A stretch of 64,000 bases of DNA from assembly GCF_050436995.1 (NCBI RefSeq), contig NC_134769.1:8593001-8657000 (forward strand), given 5' to 3'. The notes below the pieces were generated by a model. The model saw nothing but the letters and a program-made list of their open reading frames with translations. It made no database searches and had not been told where the DNA came from. This stretch comes from Anticarsia gemmatalis. Its lineage: Eukaryota; Arthropoda; Insecta; Lepidoptera; Erebidae. Positions 49,087 to 61,200 of this stretch are shown piece by piece (position 1 is the first letter of the stretch; each line of letters starts with the position of its first letter). Both the position numbers and the translations under genes were made by a program.

Positions 49087-51834
49087 ATTGTCGTTGATAT
49101 GGTTAAATTTATTGAATGAATGAATGAAATGTTAAAAAATATATTGTTGTAAATGTAACAAGCAAATGGTTTCCTGTGGCCGGACGCCGAATAACAATAG
49201 CCAGAAGAGCTATTGTGTATCTCATAGACATCTTTTTGATAGCCACTACGCAATATTTCGACAGTCTATTTCGTATAGTTATATTTTCAATAGATTGTCA
49301 ATTAACTAATTTAATACAAAAGTCTAAACAAATAATAATGTCCTATAAATATTCATAATAATCAATATGTCATTTAAAAAATAATGGTAAACATTTATAT
49401 CATAACAAGAAACTTATCAAATAAAAAATATAGAGAAGACATAAGATATTTCGCGTATTTAGAATGCCTGTGTTTATAATAACAAAACAGCACACAAGTA
49501 GGTACAGTCAGCTTCAAAAGTAGCTGATCATACTCAATCTTTTAAAACCCTATATGCTTAAGTGTGCACATTAATCCATGGAAAAAACATTTGCCATTGT
49601 TTGAAATGTTTAATTCTAACTCATTCTACCTGATTTTGATCAGTTATTTATTAAAGTTACGTAACACAGAGGTTTGAAAATATGAAGTTGTTAAGCTACT
49701 TTTGGAGCTGTACTTATATCGAGTAACTTCCGGATAAGTGCCGGTTAGCGTAACAAGTTGTCATCTCATCTGTCAGTTGCACGGAATAACTAACACAAGA
49801 GGAAAGGGCATGTCATACTATTTCATTAAAGATGGGTCGCGCCAAACTCAGCTGACATTTAGACAACGCACACTGAAATATGAAAAGGAGTAAACGACTA
49901 TTACAAATTAAAATGACCAGCCATATTTCAATGGCATTAGAGTCGTATTTAGCCCTAATACTTTGTGCTTTATGTCGGAATTCTATCTACGTGCTTTTAG
50001 TGTCATCTCTTAGGTTAGTACTAGGGTATGTATAGCTACACATACTTCATATGGCACGCGCGCCACGCCCACTTTCCCCTTTCTATTGTGTTAGTTATTC
50101 CGTAGATACGATATCTAGCACTTATCCGTGAGTCGAGAAACTTAACATAGTCCCTCTACGTTTCAAGTAATAATTCGAAACATTGAGAGTCAAAATTATA
50201 CAATGGAGTAAATAAGTAAATTAAACTAATATCAATCTTATTGTCTACGAAATAAGGCTTTTACTTATTTAACATATAACATATGGTATATCAAGTCTTG
50301 TTTCTATGGAGGTAGGCAGAGAAAAAAGAAACGCCATAGATAACCTCTTACCGGTCATTTCAGTTATCCATACCACCGGACTTTGAAAATAAGAGAAAAC
50401 AGATTGCACCTTTGTATTGTACATACATTTGGACAGTATAAACAAACTGTCCACCAAATATCTGCTAGAACAGTATTTTTCATGTGTGTGTTTGTTGCAA
50501 TCATATAGGATGTATGAAAGTGAATGAAGCAAAAGAAGTTTGTAGAAATAAAGTGGGGCCCTTTAGTTTCCACCTACCCTCATTTTAACAAGCTGTCATA
50601 AGATGGAAATGAGACCGTATCATAACATTATACTAGAATACTTGTTCAACGAATATAAAATTACGTTTTATGTGTTTTGGTTAAATTAACCGTAATAATA
50701 TGTGCGCAGTACAGCAGTATATTTGTCGAGCAACAAAAATCTTGTTGTTATACGTTTACGCTAGGGACAAATGTCCCACGACATACATGTTGTCGAGGGC
50801 CTACTATGATTCGTGAAAACATAATCTCGTAAAATATTGAAAGTGTTCGTTATTAACCTTTCTCCATTCCATTTTGACAAGGAGCAGGCAGTATTGGATA
50901 AGCATGCCGACATTTTATACCGCATAGAATAGGGTAGTTGCCTACCAGTCAAATCAACTCTTTATGAAATGTCAAAAAACACATTCTAGTATAGAAATAA
51001 GACGTAGTGACGTCACTATGTCATATTTTCGTTGATATCAAATGAGTGTCTAATAATACGTTTCAGTCTGTAATTATTACAATTTTAACATTAGTTACGA
51101 AAGAAACGAAATTTTCGTTTATAGCAAGGCGCATAAAATATCAGTGCGATTTATAATAGTAGCGAGGAAAGCATGTCGAACAAAGTCCAATAAAGTCACA
51201 CGACCCTACGTCGCCGGCGACATTATGACGTGGAACATTTGTCCTCCACTTTATTTAGTTAATCTTGCGACCACGTTTTCTTTGCTGCCCTGTGGCGCAT
51301 AGGTAGTGCCTGTGCGGGTCCCGGGTTTACATCCCGGAAATATCAAAGGTTTTTTAAAGGACAATTTTGCTAAATAATGTTGAAAAACATTGCATTTTTT
51401 TATGTTAAGTGACTAAATATATTTAATTCCTATATTAGAGAAAGTTGTTTGACAATTTTCTCAAAAAATTAGCTATCATTGAGTATAAAATTGGTCCAAT
51501 ATTTTATCTACATAAGTTTATAATATTATATGTACAAAATCTACAATTGCATTTTTATCTAAAAAAAAGACCTTATGTCTTGGAGACTTTTACAAACATA
51601 CAAACAAATGTACAATCAGATCGATAAAAAAAGTGGGTAAGACTATGTGTGAATCGAAGACGCAACCTCCAAGCGCAGAGGAAGCTGTGTCCTCCTTAAC
51701 CACCGTGCTATAGTGGGCTCTATTATTGCATGTTTTAAATAAACATAAACTTTGATATAATATTATATACTTACGCAGTTTTACGTCATAATTAGAGATC
51801 TAATACTGCCAATAATAACTTGCTGACATACACA

Positions 51835-52065
51835 GCGCGTGCCGGTCGGTAAACGATCAGTAGGTTAAGCAAACCCTGGTGCGGTAATTTCATAGATGGG
51901 TGACCGCATAGTGATATTTAAGGCCGTGCTTTGGACGGCACGAAAATTGGCCGTCCTGGAGTCAATTAAGTTAACAGTCGTTAAGCCACGTCAAAGGCCT
52001 TCGGGCGGCTTGAACAACTTCGACAATAGGTTGACCACTAACCATACGATAAGAAAGAAAGAAAT
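51835..52065 (+). mobile_element. 5S-rRNA-like SINE, copy 4
   Basis: GGTTAAGCAAACCCTGGTGC, then AGATGGGTGACCGC, then GTCGTTAAGCCACGTCAAAG and the GAACAACTT tail with an AAGAAAGAAAG end. It lies just 3' of the SLC12A9 gene, in opposite orientation. Fragments on the minus strand occur at about 55985-56110 and 57170-57310. Confidence 0.7.
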
Positions 52066-52245
52066 ATAAGCCGGAAAACACATCTGGATAAATATTGGTT
52101 AGTTTAACAAGTGAAATATCGCCAGTTTATAAATTTGCAGTCATTATCTAGCGGGTACGTTACCTGACACTTATTCGTAACCTGCCTGCAAGTATTAAAG
52201 GCAGTATAATTATTATAAATTTTCATAATGTCCATAATATTTAAT

Positions 52246-55200
52246 TTAAAGTGATGTCGAAGTGACAGACTTGAGTCCCCGCACCAATATCGTCGGCGGG
52301 AGGTCTTTCGTGAATTCATCTAGTACCTGTAAGGGAAAATATATTATTTCATAACTTTATGTAATACTTAAACGTAGACGGAGGTATATAACCGATATTT
52401 ATTGCTATGGGAAACTTTACCGAACTCCGGCCTTTTACTTTGATAACACTATTAGCCCACTTTGCCCGACCCGCGGGGCGAAACTAAGCGAAATTTGAGT
52501 CAGGCTAAAAAGCTGTGCCGGACGTTTTCTCTCAAGAAATTCTGAGTGCTTGCTCCTTGCTTGAATTATGAAGTTGAGGTTGTATTGTGGACTTCCGTGG
52601 CTTCGAAATTTGTTTTTATTTTCAACAAGAACAACTCTTGCACTAAGAATTTAAGTAATGTTACCTTTAGATAATGTTCGCAGACGGTATCGTCAGCTGG
52701 CGTGTTGTTCCGCGACAGTGTGGGCGGCGCGGGGAGCTGCACGAACGTCACTGCCGTCGCCTCTGAGCTACGCTGCTTGATGATATTGTTTGCTCTGTAA
52801 CGTACACGTGTTTTATAAGCAAAAGACTTTATTAAACTTGCTACTGCTATGGATAGACTTCGGACAAAGAGTTTGTTTTTTTTGTTTTTTGTTATTTTTT
52901 TCTTTAACAACTCCCGCTCTAAGAATTGTTCTTGTGTCGCGGGGACTTTTACAAACATACAAACAACGGACACGAAGCACAACCAGACCCGAAACAATTA
53001 TTTGTGGATCGCACAAATAATTGCTCCGTGTGGGAATCGAACCCACGACCTCCCGACGTTCTGGTATCGGCGTGGCGACCTAAACCACTGCTCCACGGAG
53101 GCAATCAAGTTTAGTAAGTATAGTCCAATAAGATAAGTGGATTATGCGTAAATCTGAACAGGTGGAATGAATATTGTTGTAAATTAAATATTATAATTTG
53201 GGCTGGGAATTGAATAGATAAAATATGTACATACATTTGTAAATAACTTAGCGGTACACGTTGATATTTGTCGTTATTATCTTCTATTGCGTTTCGGCTG
53301 TGGTCTTCCAGTTTCGGCCAGTCTTTCACCTGAAAATATATGCATAATTATAAAAAAGTAAGAGAAATTAAAAGCTCGACTGAACCCACCACGCGCAGCG
53401 CCACGTAAATTTAATCAATTAATGTCCCACTGTTGGGCAAGGGTTTCCGTAATTAGGGAGGGATTAGGCCTTGAGTCCACTCCACTGACCAATTGCGGGT
53501 TGGGAACTTTGCATACCTTCAAGGACCGGTCTAAAGAACTTCACCTTTGGAACAACTATAATTATTTCTAATACACACATAACATCAAAAAGTCATTGGT
53601 GTATTGCTTCGGGTTCGAACTGCAACCACTTGGATCAACTTACTTACTACTCGGCTATCACAGCGTCAAACGTGTAATTATTTCTAATACTCACTATAAA
53701 ATCAAGTAGCAAATTATTTAACGTATACTTACAATATGCGTTGTAGCGTTAATTCTGAGCAATTTCAACAGTTTGTCTAGTCGTTCCTCTAACGGTCTGC
53801 CGGCCGCCAAGGACTCCAGCGCGGAATGTTCACCAACGGTTACTGTTCTACCTGCTTCTGAAACCAAATGTTATTTATTTATTTGTCATTCTACGCCCAC
53901 TGCGGGCATGGAATGGAGGAGTTGACTAAAATACTCAACAGGCATGTATGTTGTTGCAGCATTCTTAAGTTTATTTTAGTCTTACATCGACGGAGGCGTA
54001 CGATATGTAAAGCGTACGAACACACACGATGCTCCATGGGACACTATGGCAAAGCGACACTGACGTATGAGACAGATGTTTTTCCGTAATACGAAACTAA
54101 CGTACGCGCTCGATTAAGTCTAGCAGTTAGGCAAACCACATACGTTTTCATGCCCGAGAACTCTTTTAGTGAATTGGCCACAAATTGGCTGATAATAATA
54201 ATGTTCTTCTGGCCAACATTCGGTCACATTTGTTCCATTTAGAAATAGATCAAACGACCCACAAACTCAGTGGTATAAGCACGATGACCAGTATAACTTC
54301 TATCACATACCGTGTATAGTAGTAGGATCAGCAGCGGGCACAGCGACCGCATGTAACCGCAGTCTCAAGTGCTGCCAACCGCGCGACGACCGCACGACCG
54401 CGGCGAGCTGCAGCGCGAACAGACCGCGGACCGTGAACGGCTCCTCGCAACATGGGGATAGCAGTTCTACTAGCCATACGTCTATGTATTTCAGGGAGGG
54501 GGATTTGCTGGAAATAACATTAAAATATTTTAAATATTTACACATAGCTCTCCGTCTTTTTAGTTTTTCGCCATTACTCCAAAAGCGATTGATCAGAATC
54601 TGTCTCACTATTATTTTTATGATGTTTTTTAAATTATTTCTCAATCGTATTTTCTGTGTTCTTAATAGTGATCCGGAGTTTGGTAACGTGTCCGGGAAAT
54701 GAGAAAAGGTTCATCCAATATGACATTGGACTACAGGGTTAATGGCGAAACGTGGTTTTATAGACCGTTGATGTAGCCAGCTATGGTCTAGGAGACCACA
54801 GACGACCACCAGGAGGGTCTAATGGACCATGGGTTTCGAGGACGACGGGTCAATAAGACCTTCTAGTAGGAACTACTCTACAAACAGTAAATAAATATCT
54901 TACCGTTCCACAGCAGCCATATCCAGCAGATGAAAGTGTCGACACAAACACACGTTCTTGTTCACGCAGAGTACATCGGACACCACGCGCACGTACTCCG
55001 CGCCACTGATCCTGGGGTCTAGGGGACCACGGATGGGGAATATCACCTCGCCTGACTCCAGGTCGAACTGATCCGTTTTGTATGGTGATACTGGACTGGA
55101 AATAATAATAGCATTTATTAGGATTTTATCTGTTAGACGTGTTACTGTTATAGATTAATATGCGATTGATGCGACGAGTAATATGCGATATCACACATCA

Positions 55201-58200
55201 GCCAAGCTCTGACTAGAAGACTACGGTCTAGGAGACCGCGGTGTAGGGGACCTCGGCCTAAAGGTCGTAGATTGGCAGACCATTGACAAGGGGGCCTGGA
55301 CATAGGGGAACACATTCTAGGAGATCTCGGCCTAGGGGAACTCAGTGGATGGGACCACAGGTCTGGGGGACCGCGGGCTTGGGGACCTCGGACTAGTAGA
55401 CTACGGTCAAGGGGACCACGACATAGCGGACCTCGGCCTAGGGCTCCTCAGATAGGGGACCTGGCCATAGGGGACCACAGGTCTGGGGGATCTATGTCTA
55501 GGGGACCTCGGTTTTGAGGCAGAAGTCTGTGTAACATCGGTGTAGGGGACCACAGGTCTGGGGGATCACGCGTCTAGGAGACCACTGGTCTATGGACCCC
55601 GGGTCAAGGGGACCACGAATCTAGGGGGCCACAGATCTGGGGAACCACGAATCTAGGAGGCCATAGTTCTGGGGGACCACTCTCAAGTGGACCTCGATCT
55701 AGGGGGCCACGGTCATGTGGACCACGGTCTAGGGAATGACAGATCTACTGGACCACCGAATCTATCGAAATATAATAGTAGGTACTTCATAAACTTACTC
55801 TCTAAACAAATCTATGGGTGGAGCCTTATCCCTGAAGCCTAGTAGCACGGTGTCAGGCTTCATAGCACCGAGCCCCGCCAGCCGGGACAACTGCGCAGCA
55901 CCGCTACGAACACTGCTTGATAATGACAGTTCTACGAACGCCTTCACCTGGTACATAAATAATCATTAATGTTCATATCATTTATCGTATGGTGGTGAAC
56001 CTAGTGTCAAAGTTTAAGCTGCCTGAAACCATTTGACATGGCTTAACGACTTTTAATTGATAACAGCCGGGACCGACTTTTTACGTTCCCTCCGAAACAC
56101 GTTTACACTGGTTCACTGGGCATTCACTGAGAATTTCTTAAGAGAAAAGCTAAATAATATTATCTGTAGCCCGGGATTCGACCCAAGACCTATAACTCGA
56201 CTGTCTATTACTATCGACTACCGACAAACGGCTAGTCATCGAAGAATTTTGTATCAAAATCTGATCAGCGCCTCTGACGGGCGACGTAGAAACTATTTTG
56301 GCAGTACATTCTAAATGTCAAAATTTCGATACTGACTGTATAGAATCGCGCTACTGTGCGTGACAGTATCATACACTATCGACCACGCAGAGACAATCAA
56401 AGCTACGTCTACATTTTAGCTAGCCACTTTCCCTTATATTCCGGGAAGAGACTCATGCCCAGCAGTAGGATAGTATTACTTACCTTAAGATGATCGATCA
56501 ACTTGAGCCAGTACTTATGTTCGGCAGCTAGCGGGTCACCTGTGCCGTCTAATTCTCCTATCCTTACATGCCCTAGCACGAACAATCCTCCCTGAAAAGA
56601 AGTCAAACGTTTATAAAAACCGTACACATATTATAAAAACTGGCCAAGTGCGAGTTGGACTCGCGCACGAAGGGTTCCACACCAAAAACATACGAAAAAG
56701 AACATATTTGTCGTTTTAGCGGCAACGGAAATACATCATTTGCGAAAATTTCGGCTTAGTAGTAGGGTTCATTTTTTACCTTTTAGGTAAGGAAACCTAA
56801 ATATGTACTTCACCACATCTATCTTTCGAGGAAAATTTTCAAATATTATACAGATTTGCAATTTTCTCAAGATGTTTGGAACGTGACTAAAACGACTTGA
56901 AACTTACATGAAACTACACTTATTTATTGCAAATAAAATTTTATTGTGCTTACCTTTTTCTGGTCATTAACAAAGTCAATAAGAGGCGCTGATTGTCTTG
57001 GAGACGCGACGAGTAGCAGCATCTGTGGTCGCCAGAACTTCACGTGTTCCCGCCTTGGGTCCAGCAGGAGAAGGTATTTGCGGACCTGAGGAATTATCAT
57101 CATTTATTCCTTTAATCAAGTTATTCAAGCCAATTTGAAATGGTTACAGACTGTTGACAGTAAAATGCCGTGACTGATTTTACCATGCCTTTCAAGGTTC
57201 GCTCAACCTAAATACCACTTAGTGGCCACTCATCTTCAGAATGTCCGAGTCAATGATAGCTTAACCCACTGATGATTAACGGATTGATGAGCGCAGTTGG
57301 TTATAAAGATCTCTATCCGTACTAGTATCATAAATGCGTCATCTGTATTTCTAGCTGTAATTAAAGAAAAAAAGGCCCCAGGGCCTGAAATACAGCATGA
57401 AACGTAGAGCGCAACGCAGAATTTCGACTACCCGCAATTTTATACAAATAGTTACACCAGGATGGTTCCCAACAATAGGGTGGAATTATTCATATTCTAG
57501 CTGACTGTAAAATGAGATATCACAATCAAGGATCGGGAGACAGTTCACTCTTTCAGGTCTCTCGACCATGGATGGTGATATCTCCATCATCAGGTGGAGG
57601 GTATACCTGGTGGAAGATGAGCGCCTGGCTGAGACTGCCCCACTTGGGGTCCGCGGCGGCGGGCGACAGCAGGTGCAGCGCCACGACCAGCGAGCCGCAC
57701 GCCAGCCCCGCACCACAAGCGTACAAGGTTCGAAGCCCGAACATTAACGACGCGCAGCCCACGAACCCGGCCAGTGACGTCACCCAGGAGAAGTGCTTGA
57801 ATGATGGCCTGGAACAAGCAAACATTTGAGTATTATTTTAAACTAGCTTTTTCCCGTGAATTCGTCCGCGTGGTTTGTGACTTAGGCCAGAATTTTCATA
57901 CCAACTTTCATCCCCTATTTTATCCCCTTGGGGGTAGAATGAGTCACACCAGCACATCAAAATATGACTATTAAACATACTGCATTTAATTTGTGTACTT
58001 ATGCTGATAATAATAGTTTTTGTTTTATCAAAATCGGATCAAAATTACCGAAGTTACAGCGTTATAAAGTTTCACTGCTTTTTTAAATTTGCGTTGCTTC
58101 GCTCGCTATGCGCTGACGTCACGATGCAACAGACACGCTTGTTCGACTGCGGGTGATGCGGAGTTTTGATTTGAAAAGTGATTTGCATTTAATATCTGAA

Positions 58201-61200
58201 GATTCTGAGTATGTGTATGGGTTATAAATTTAATCATCGTGTTTTTTGTAAAATAAGATATCCTCGATCTCGATCGCCACGCACACAATCATCAACTAGA
58301 CCCAGGTAAAGAAAGTTGAACTCGTATACTACTAATAATATTTTTGTGTGTAGTTAACAATAAAATTGAAAGTTTGTTAGAACTGGCATTACAAATAATG
58401 AGTGTTACGTACCTACCAAATGTAAATTTGGAAAACATAGTTTTAAAATAAATTTAAAAAAAAAAAAGTTGTCACCCCTGCCTCTGCCTTTAGTCAGGTT
58501 GATGGCTATCATATGAACGCATGAATCTACTCTGTAGGTAGGTAGTCTTATATGATTGGGTGTGTAATGAGAACTTTAAACTAAAATTTTAATTTTTGAT
58601 ATTATTAGATTTAATAAACATGGGTTCTTTTTTCAAAACAAAAAACCAACGCCGACTCAACCGCCGCGCTCGGCTCGCCGCCGCCTGTGAGGTCATTGAA
58701 CTGCTTATTAAATAGTATCAACTGTTAGGTAGAAGTTCATTGCTAGGTATGTATGAACATGATATGGCATCTTGATCTTGAGGAAGTGTTCAAAAGGCAA
58801 TAAACTTCTATTTAACATTTGCGCTTGACAGTATCAGAACCGGGCTTTAAGTTTTAGATTAGGTGTCTTTTGCAAAAATATAAAACAGTTTACATGGTAC
58901 AGAAAAAAACAATTTTTGGGGTGTTTTTTCACTGGAGTTAGTACACATAGGAACAATACAATATTTTCTAACCATTTTGTTTGTCCACTATAAGCAAAAC
59001 AAATTATTTAAAGCGAAACCGCGAGAGCGCAACGAGCCTATGTAGGTATCGGCAAGTACTGACGAAATAGCAGTGTCACGAGATGACGTCACACGTCCGT
59101 GCGGCCGGTTCGCCGGAGTTTGGCGCGAAGGCCATACTTTGACGTTTAATATCTCGGTCATTTTTGAAGATACGGAAAAAATAAAAACAGATTTTTTATC
59201 CTTGAAGTACCTAGTTTTTAAATATGCTCATAACAAAAATCATTGGTGTGACTCATTGATCAAAATCATTACTTTACTAACATTGTTCATTGAATATGAT
59301 AGTTCAAAATTTGTGATGAAAAGTAAATATTTTTTGATTCTAAACAAATTGTGCGTACCACCAAAAAGATACTCTTTTCCCCGGGCAATCTATGCGCGCG
59401 GACGAAATCGTGGGATGAAGCTAGTATCATCACGGATTTTGACAAAATTCAACACCCAGATAGTTTATAAACTACATCTTTATACACATATAATTCTTCT
59501 GTAAGTGTGTATGTCACTGAACTTCTCTTAAACGACTGGACCGATTCTGATGAAATTTTTTGTGTGTGTTCAAGGAGATCTGAGAATGGTTTAGATTCAC
59601 AATTTTGTCCGCTGGACAATGTTTTTTTAATTAATTTTTAATTTATTAGTAACGTGTAGACAGGACAACGTCTGTCGGGTCCGCTAGATAATTTATAAAC
59701 TACATTTCACCCTAAAAAAAATCTATCGACTCATACAAAATCACAAGCAGGAATCTTACCTAAAATTAGGTGCAGAAGCGAGATCCAAACCCAGACAGGC
59801 CAGGTTGATAGCCAGATAACTTGTCATGAAGAGCACGGAGTTGACCTGGGCTATGGCATTGAGGGAATCGGCCATAATGCCCACCTGCACGAGTAACCAT
59901 GACGCTAGTACCGCCATCACAGGGTTCCCGGAGCGAGATACCATCGGTCGCAGGAGGAAACCTGGGAAATGCACAATAAAAAAAAATACTTACTTGTTTT
60001 TTTTATGGATATAGTTTTTTGATCACGTTATAATGTTTTACTGAGTCTGAGAGTTACTAGATCAATCAATATTGATCAATCAATGGCTAATTCTGGTCTG
60101 AGTGGTAGCGTGTGTTACTTACGCTACTAAACACTTTGTCTCAGATTCTGTTCCCGTAATTTGTAATTTCTTTCAATGTTATTTTAATAAAAAATATTAT
60201 TTTTAAAGGGAAAACGACGTCATTTTATCCATTTTTAAGTAGTTGCAATACTAACTCAGAGATTCGTTACGCACATCATATATGGCAACAATGTAAATAA
60301 CAAAAGCGAAACATGACCGTGTATTTTTTTTAATATAACGGGTGCTTAACCAGCCTGAAATAATAAAGAGAAAAACGGCTTGGTAAATGGATACTCACCG
60401 AATATATTATCCTTAGCTAAAGCTTCCAGCACTCTTGAAGCACCGATTAAGTTTGAGAGACCGGCAGAGAAAGTAGCCATCAACATACCTGGGAACAAAA
60501 TATTATAGAACATTTAATTTAAAGCGAACACAAGGAAAGTTACTTAGTACATACTTGTTATTTATTTAGACTGCCTTTGCAGCGCAAATAATGGCACTCT
60601 GGGTTAGTATATAGGATCGGAACAAATAGTATTTCTTAATTTTCAAAGATGCGGTGCAACAGGCTCAAGTTTGAGTTCTGGGACAAACCATGGAAATATT
60701 CTGGATATTTGTCAAGCAAATTTGACTTCTGTGCTCATACAGCATATCAAGACTAATCGCGTTATAAGGAAGGTATTGTTTCTTTTTATTGTACACATAC
60801 GTACTTCGACACTATACAAACCCATGCACACTTGCGAATTGAAAATGTTAGCTAGTGTTATATATAAACAAATATGTGCTACTTTAGTGTCAGTTCATAA
60901 CAGGCGGAACATACGTGGCTTATAATCGGTCGCGTAACGCTAGAATAGAATGTATAGAAAAACACTCGACCGTTCACACTCAACTGATGATATGTACAAC
61001 GTTCGTTCCATTTCCGTCGGTCGATATGCGGTAATAGAATACTACCTTATAGTTGCATATAGACAATTAAATTGGCCACTTGATATCCTTTTGCATTTAA
61101 AGGATACACCCGATATCGACATTAGATTTTTGGGTCTTGCTCTGAAGCCTCCCAAATAGTAAGAAAAGCGACGCATTTTCCGTTTGATATGAACTGATAC

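Larger units (their letters stand above)
47911..52245. other. Intergenic between transporter 4 and SLC12A9 (tail to tail)
   Basis: CpG-rich MITE at 48895-49086; a TGTATG-tailed element fragment at about 50500-50580; a tRNA-like SINE head at 51285-51345; another SINE piece at about 51570-51720; a 5S-like SINE at 51835-52065. No coding exon is supported. The two genes converge here. Confidence 0.5.

Noticed and set aside
52566..52664. Read-through of the SLC12A9 exon at 52665-52794
   Set aside because: A donor at 52664 joins in phase to the last exon, which ends in the family-typical C-terminus.
55211..55757. Coding repeat exon in the minisatellite
   Set aside because: Unit lengths alternate between 15 and 16 bp and stops occur in all frames, so it is not translated.
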